The notes under the pieces were generated by a model. It ran no database searches and was not told where the DNA came from. It saw only the letters and a program-made list of their open reading frames with translations. A stretch of DNA of 21,503 bases, taken from a virus. This document shows, piece after piece, positions 18,521-21,503 of the stretch. The position numbers were made by a program, and so were the translations under genes. The stretch spans positions 1 through 21,503 of IMG/VR virus record IMGVR_UViG_3300044546_001170, one strand, 5' to 3'. Position 1 is the stretch's first letter. Every line of letters starts with the position of its first letter.

Positions 18521-19262
18521 ACCGAACTATGCTGTTTGTCTGTAACGCATTTGCTAAATCTGGGTCATATATTCCATTCACGGTTCCGTCAGATCCCACT
18601 CTATAAAATTGTCCAGGAGCGGGTGAGTATATTGCAAATGATTTTTCGGGTGATGGTGGTCCATTTAGAGCAACATCAGCGGGTGAATTTGGTCTAGGTA
18701 GTGGTGATGTGTTTGGTTGAACTGTGACAGGAGAGTACTTTCGATACGCTATAGTGATATCTTGTCGTACAAATTCATCGTTCTTGTCGTAGGCTAATTG
18801 TATATCTCCAATTGCTTTGGGATAGGCTTCTTCCACCAATACTTGATACTTAACCGCACTTGACCTGTCTAATACACTAATGATTAGTGGTGCAGTATAT
18901 TGATCGTAGTAGTTGAACTTGTAGTTATTCTGACTGCACACCGCGTCCATCCATGCTTCAAAGAACGCTCGTTCACGGAGATCGTCCGAAACAATCACAG
19001 ACATTGTTAGTTCCCCGCTGTACAGTGGTTCATACGGCATATTTCTTGCTGGTCCATAGAATCTGTATGGCGTAGTAGAAAATCCGCGACCTGGAACGGT
19101 TATTGCATCACATCGAACAGCCAACTGTCGTGCGGAGTCGTTACTTATAGATGTAAATGCAGGTGGATAGTTAATCAGTACTTCAAATCTGTTGCTGTAC
19201 GCAAGACCTGTGGCGAATACACTGCTGAATATCTCATTAATGTTTGATGGGACTTGTGACAT
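18519..19262 (-). CDS. 54: gp54-like baseplate tail-tube initiator
   Basis: 247 aa. gp54 sits on gp48 at the top of the baseplate and starts polymerisation of the gp19 tube, whose fold it shares. The sequence has tube-protein features: SNRFEVLINYPP near residue 23, LAVRCDAITVPGRGFSTTPY (residues 47-66), NMPYEPLYSGELTMSVIVS, FEAWMDAVC, and FVRQDITIAYRKYSP near residue 165. The C-terminal 75 residues are Pro/Ser/Asn-rich. The ATG at 19262 follows GAGGAAAATAA, overlapping the end of gene 53 (zero gap). T4 gp54 is longer (320 aa). A gp19 paralogue is the main alternative; its place next to gene 53 favours 54. Confidence 0.85.
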   Translation of the reverse strand: MSQVPSNINEIFSSVFATGLAYSNRFEVLINYPPAFTSISNDSARQLAVRCDAITVPGRGFSTTPYRFYGPARNMPYEPLYSGELTMSVIVSDDLRERAFFEAWMDAVCSQNNYKFNYYDQYTAPLIISVLDRSSAVKYQVLVEEAYPKAIGDIQLAYDKNDEFVRQDITIAYRKYSPVTVQPNTSPLPRPNSPADVALNGPPSPEKSFAIYSPAPGQFYRVGSDGTVNGIYDPDLANALQTNSIVR

Positions 19263-19850
19263 TTATTTTCCTCGTATTGCCTTTAGATTTGACTGTCTGT
19301 GTATTGTTGGCGCACGGGCTTTAACAAACCGATGCAGTTCTGCGGATACCATGTCTTCCCACATCTCAAACGGAACCACAGTTGGTCGTTTCTTCATGCC
19401 CTTCCACAAGTACCGCCTATAGCAAGGTTTGAAATACTTGTAGCGTTTGCTGCTATTCAATCGGTCGTAGTCAACACGCAGTCGGTTTCGCCATTCCTCT
19501 TGACTTTTGATGACTGGCAGGTTCCTCATTATGATGTCGAATAGGAATTTACGATTATCCAAATCCAAAAAGTGTAAATTGACCCCCTCGAATCCTCCCT
19601 GATACTGTTCGGTCACCAGCACTAAAGGATACTTATCATAATATTTATTGCTTGCAATGAAAGATTCGCTTATGGGTTGGTATTTAAAAAATAATAGTTG
19701 CCCCTGCATTACTCGGTTGGGAACCGATAGTTTGCCTTCAGTCTGTAGAAGTTTCAGGAAACGGATGTAGGTTTGATCCGTGGCTCCAAGCGCAGAGGTG
19801 GTTTCCTCTATCAGAGTTTGTAGTTCTTCTTGTGCGCTTAGTCTGATCAT
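19263..19850 (-). CDS. 53: gp53-like baseplate wedge protein
   Basis: 195 aa. gp53 joins adjacent baseplate wedges. The start ATG 19850 overlaps the gp4 stop (ATGA); an in-frame extension to 19898 would lie entirely inside gene 4. Recognisable segments are LLFFKYQPISES (residues about 52-63), YYDKYPLVLV, GFEGVNLHFLD, and KYFKPCYRRYL near residue 140, which match remembered gp53 of T4-like cyanophages (FKPCxxxYL). The upstream bases are AAGAAAAAACC, a weak ribosome site, so translation is probably coupled to gp4. Confidence 0.85.
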   Translation of the reverse strand: MIRLSAQEELQTLIEETTSALGATDQTYIRFLKLLQTEGKLSVPNRVMQGQLLFFKYQPISESFIASNKYYDKYPLVLVTEQYQGGFEGVNLHFLDLDNRKFLFDIIMRNLPVIKSQEEWRNRLRVDYDRLNSSKRYKYFKPCYRRYLWKGMKKRPTVVPFEMWEDMVSAELHRFVKARAPTIHRQSNLKAIRGK

Positions 19851-20287
19851 GGTTTTTTCTTGAAGAGATCGTCTTCCGTTAATATTTTGAATTCCCATCC
19901 CTTGGCATCAGATACTCGTTTTGCTGCTTCCCACTTGGCTTTATTCACCACCCATGTCTTTACTTCTGTGATATATCCTCTAGTGACTTTGGTTTTCTTT
20001 TTCGGTTCGATGCACTGTTTCTTGGGTTTAATCTCTACTAGCCAAGTTTTTATTCCTTCGGGAGTCTTTATCTCCACCAAGAAGTCTACAAAATAACGGT
20101 GTGGTTTGTTGTCTAGCGGACTCATATACGGTATCACAACCTCTTCTGATGACCACCGAAGCACATTTGAACTGCTGTCGCAGTACTTCATGAACTTTCG
20201 TTCCCACATACTACGATAAGTAATCTTTGTGGGATCACCAATGTATTTGGTGCAGTTATCGGGTTTAAAAATACCTTTGTATGCCAT
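19847..20287 (-). CDS. 4: gp4-like head-completion nuclease
   Basis: 146 aa. T4 gp4 (50) is needed to complete heads before tail joining and has a TnsA/PD-(D/E)xK nuclease fold. It matches this: ITYRSMWERKFMKY (E29), YFVDFLVEIK (D68), WLVEIKPKKQ (E85, K87) and YITEVKTWVVNKAKW. E29, D68, E85 and K87 form the likely catalytic set, all present, so it may be active. The start ATG 20287 was chosen over an in-frame TTG at 20305; no clear ribosome site precedes either. It is the first gene of the leftward baseplate operon. Confidence 0.88.
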   Translation of the reverse strand: MAYKGIFKPDNCTKYIGDPTKITYRSMWERKFMKYCDSSSNVLRWSSEEVVIPYMSPLDNKPHRYFVDFLVEIKTPEGIKTWLVEIKPKKQCIEPKKKTKVTRGYITEVKTWVVNKAKWEAAKRVSDAKGWEFKILTEDDLFKKKP

Positions 20288-20288
20288 A

Positions 20289-20296
20289 CATAAATA
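20289..20296 (+). promoter_or_regulatory. Late promoter (CATAAATA) for gp48
   Basis: CATAAATA matches NATAAATA, 31 bases before the ATG at 20328, in the 40-base gap between the divergent gp4 and gp48 genes. The flanks ACATA and TATGT form an inverted repeat. Confidence 0.65.
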
Positions 20297-20327
20297 TGTA
20301 GCCAACCGCCCAAGAGGAATACTTCAG

Positions 20328-21503
20328 ATGTTAGTACCCAACAAATTTGCCAAAAGTCCCGATGTTGCACTGACAAGCACAGGAAAGCCGTTTGTTGCCA
20401 GCAATCGCACAGGGCGAATCTCTGATGAATTACGATCAGAGCAGATTCAGGACGAGATTTCCAAAAGCCTAGAAGGGTTTACTCCCCTTAAACGCGGTTC
20501 GCGAACCCGCCCGTCTATTTTAAAATATCCAGTAGAGATTGGATCAGGACAGGTTCCCCATGTCATGCAGTTCAAGGTGTTTTGGCGGTGGGAGAATAAA
20601 GACCTGACGGAAGGACTCAAGGCTGCTCAGGTAGAAACCGAAAAGAAAATAGGAAATCTCAAAACACTTGCTAGTCTTATTGAAAACGGTCAATGGAACG
20701 AAGCGGATGTAATGCGTAGTCCCCTATCAGATGAGGGCATTGCGGCACTACAGGAAGTAATGAACAGCGATAAAACGCTTAAAGTTGTTGATCCAAGCAT
20801 GAACGACAGTATGGCAACCATGCTGAACAACAATCCACAGAGAGCGAAGCAGATTTTGGAAGAGACTATAACTTCCTATCAAACTCGCCTCACTGATATA
20901 AGTTCTGAAATATCCAATGGATCGGGTAAAATTGGTCATGACGAGCAAGAACGATTGCAGTTGCAGGGCAGATTTGGCGAACAGGTCGCTAATTCCACTG
21001 CGGGTGGCTCTGCTGTTAGTGGTTCTATATTTGGTGCTGCTGTTGGTGGAGTTTTAGGATTTCTTGCTGGTGGATTCAAGGGATTGGCAGTGGGAGCAGT
21101 TGGAGGAGGTGCAGCAGGTGCTGCGGCAGCAGTAGCGGTTCAGCAAAGCGCAAAGGCATTTGCTAATCAGGCTGTGTACGATCAGATGGTGTCCATCTAT
21201 CTGCCGTTCTGCACAAAGATAAACAATGAAGACACCTTTCAGTATGAAGATCCTAGCATGGGTATGGCGGGTGGTCTTTTTGATGCATTGGGAAATCCAC
21301 TTGCAACCACCGAACAAGCCGCTCAGTTGGCACTAAACAAAGGCGTAGAACTTGTTGGCGGTGGTCAGGCTGGTGCTGTTGGAACAGGACGAGTGGTTAA
21401 TCCTCGTCTTGAAAAACTGTTCAAGCAGAAAGACTTTAGAAACTTTAACTTTAGTTGGGAGTTCTATCCCAAAACAAAGGATGAAGTAGAGCAAGTACGA
21501 AAC
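20328..21503 (+). CDS. 48: gp48-like baseplate tail-tube cap, 3' end outside window
   Basis: 392 codons, open to the window edge. gp48 sits on the baseplate hub and with gp54 forms the platform for the tail tube. The start ATG 20328 has AGAGGAATACTTC upstream. It opens MLVPNKFAKSPD; residues about 225-270 form a Gly/Ala-rich hydrophobic stretch (GAAVGGVLGFLAGGFKG), and the visible end (NPRLEKLFKQKDFRNFNF, then SWEFYPKTKDE) is typical of the conserved gp48 region NPxxExLFxxxxFRxFxF. A late promoter lies upstream. T4 gp48 is 364 aa, so the remaining part is probably short; this copy is longer than T4's. Confidence 0.85.
   Translation, partial: MLVPNKFAKSPDVALTSTGKPFVASNRTGRISDELRSEQIQDEISKSLEGFTPLKRGSRTRPSILKYPVEIGSGQVPHVMQFKVFWRWENKDLTEGLKAAQVETEKKIGNLKTLASLIENGQWNEADVMRSPLSDEGIAALQEVMNSDKTLKVVDPSMNDSMATMLNNNPQRAKQILEETITSYQTRLTDISSEISNGSGKIGHDEQERLQLQGRFGEQVANSTAGGSAVSGSIFGAAVGGVLGFLAGGFKGLAVGAVGGGAAGAAAAVAVQQSAKAFANQAVYDQMVSIYLPFCTKINNEDTFQYEDPSMGMAGGLFDALGNPLATTEQAAQLALNKGVELVGGGQAGAVGTGRVVNPRLEKLFKQKDFRNFNFSWEFYPKTKDEVEQVRN

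Overview
This is a segment of a T4-like contractile-tailed phage (Caudoviricetes, myovirus). The identification rests on recognisable T4 core proteins: gp32 ssDNA-binding protein, gp33 late-transcription coactivator, gp4 head-completion nuclease, and the tail/baseplate proteins gp53, gp54, gp26 and gp48. The gp32 and baseplate sequences look closest to the cyanophage/marine branch of T4-like phages: gp32 lacks the zinc-finger cysteines and late promoters have the form NATAAATA. The host cannot be read directly. A secreted glycine-rich protein and sigma70-like promoters fit a Gram-negative or cyanobacterial host.

Layout. Positions 1-9746 are an accessory region, all on the + strand. It holds small, tightly overlapping genes of mostly unknown function (11-4351), a tmRNA gene (about 4366-4702), tRNA-Gly, tRNA-Lys, tRNA-Glu, tRNA-Tyr and tRNA-Thr genes, a probable odd tRNA-Ile(UAU), two tRNA-like remnants, membrane proteins, a winged-helix-like regulator, a cytidine-deaminase-like enzyme, a DUF3293-like protein with possible prohead-protease sites, and a secreted Gly-rich protein. 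Positions 9747-13320 (- strand) encode two virion/adhesin-like proteins, one built from fresh DNA repeats. Positions 13381-14648 (+) are gp33 and gp32. Positions 14706-20287 (- strand) form a tail/baseplate operon in the order gp4, gp53, gp54, gp26-like, tape measure. gp48 leaves rightward at 20328 and runs off the window.

Two observations stand out. (1) 4366-4702 folds as a circularly permuted, two-piece type tmRNA. The 3' acceptor/T-arm piece lies upstream of the 5' acceptor/tag piece. A perfect 7-bp acceptor helix, bipartite P2, a pseudoknot, and a tag frame whose stop codon sits in the P5 loop all support this. (2) The gp26-like gene ends in a U UUU UUU slippery heptamer, a 5-nt spacer and a 6-bp stem. 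A -1 shift adds 62 residues just before the tape-measure gene, as in the G/GT tail-assembly chaperones of lambda-like phages.

How it works together: sigma70-like promoters (2192, 5011, 6091, 8453, 13626) probably let host polymerase express accessory genes, tRNAs and gp32. NATAAATA-type elements (4347, 7415, 18513 minus, 20289) mark late transcription, in which gp33 takes part. The tRNAs read mainly A-ending codons, and with the tmRNA they suggest the phage supports its own translation and ribosome rescue.
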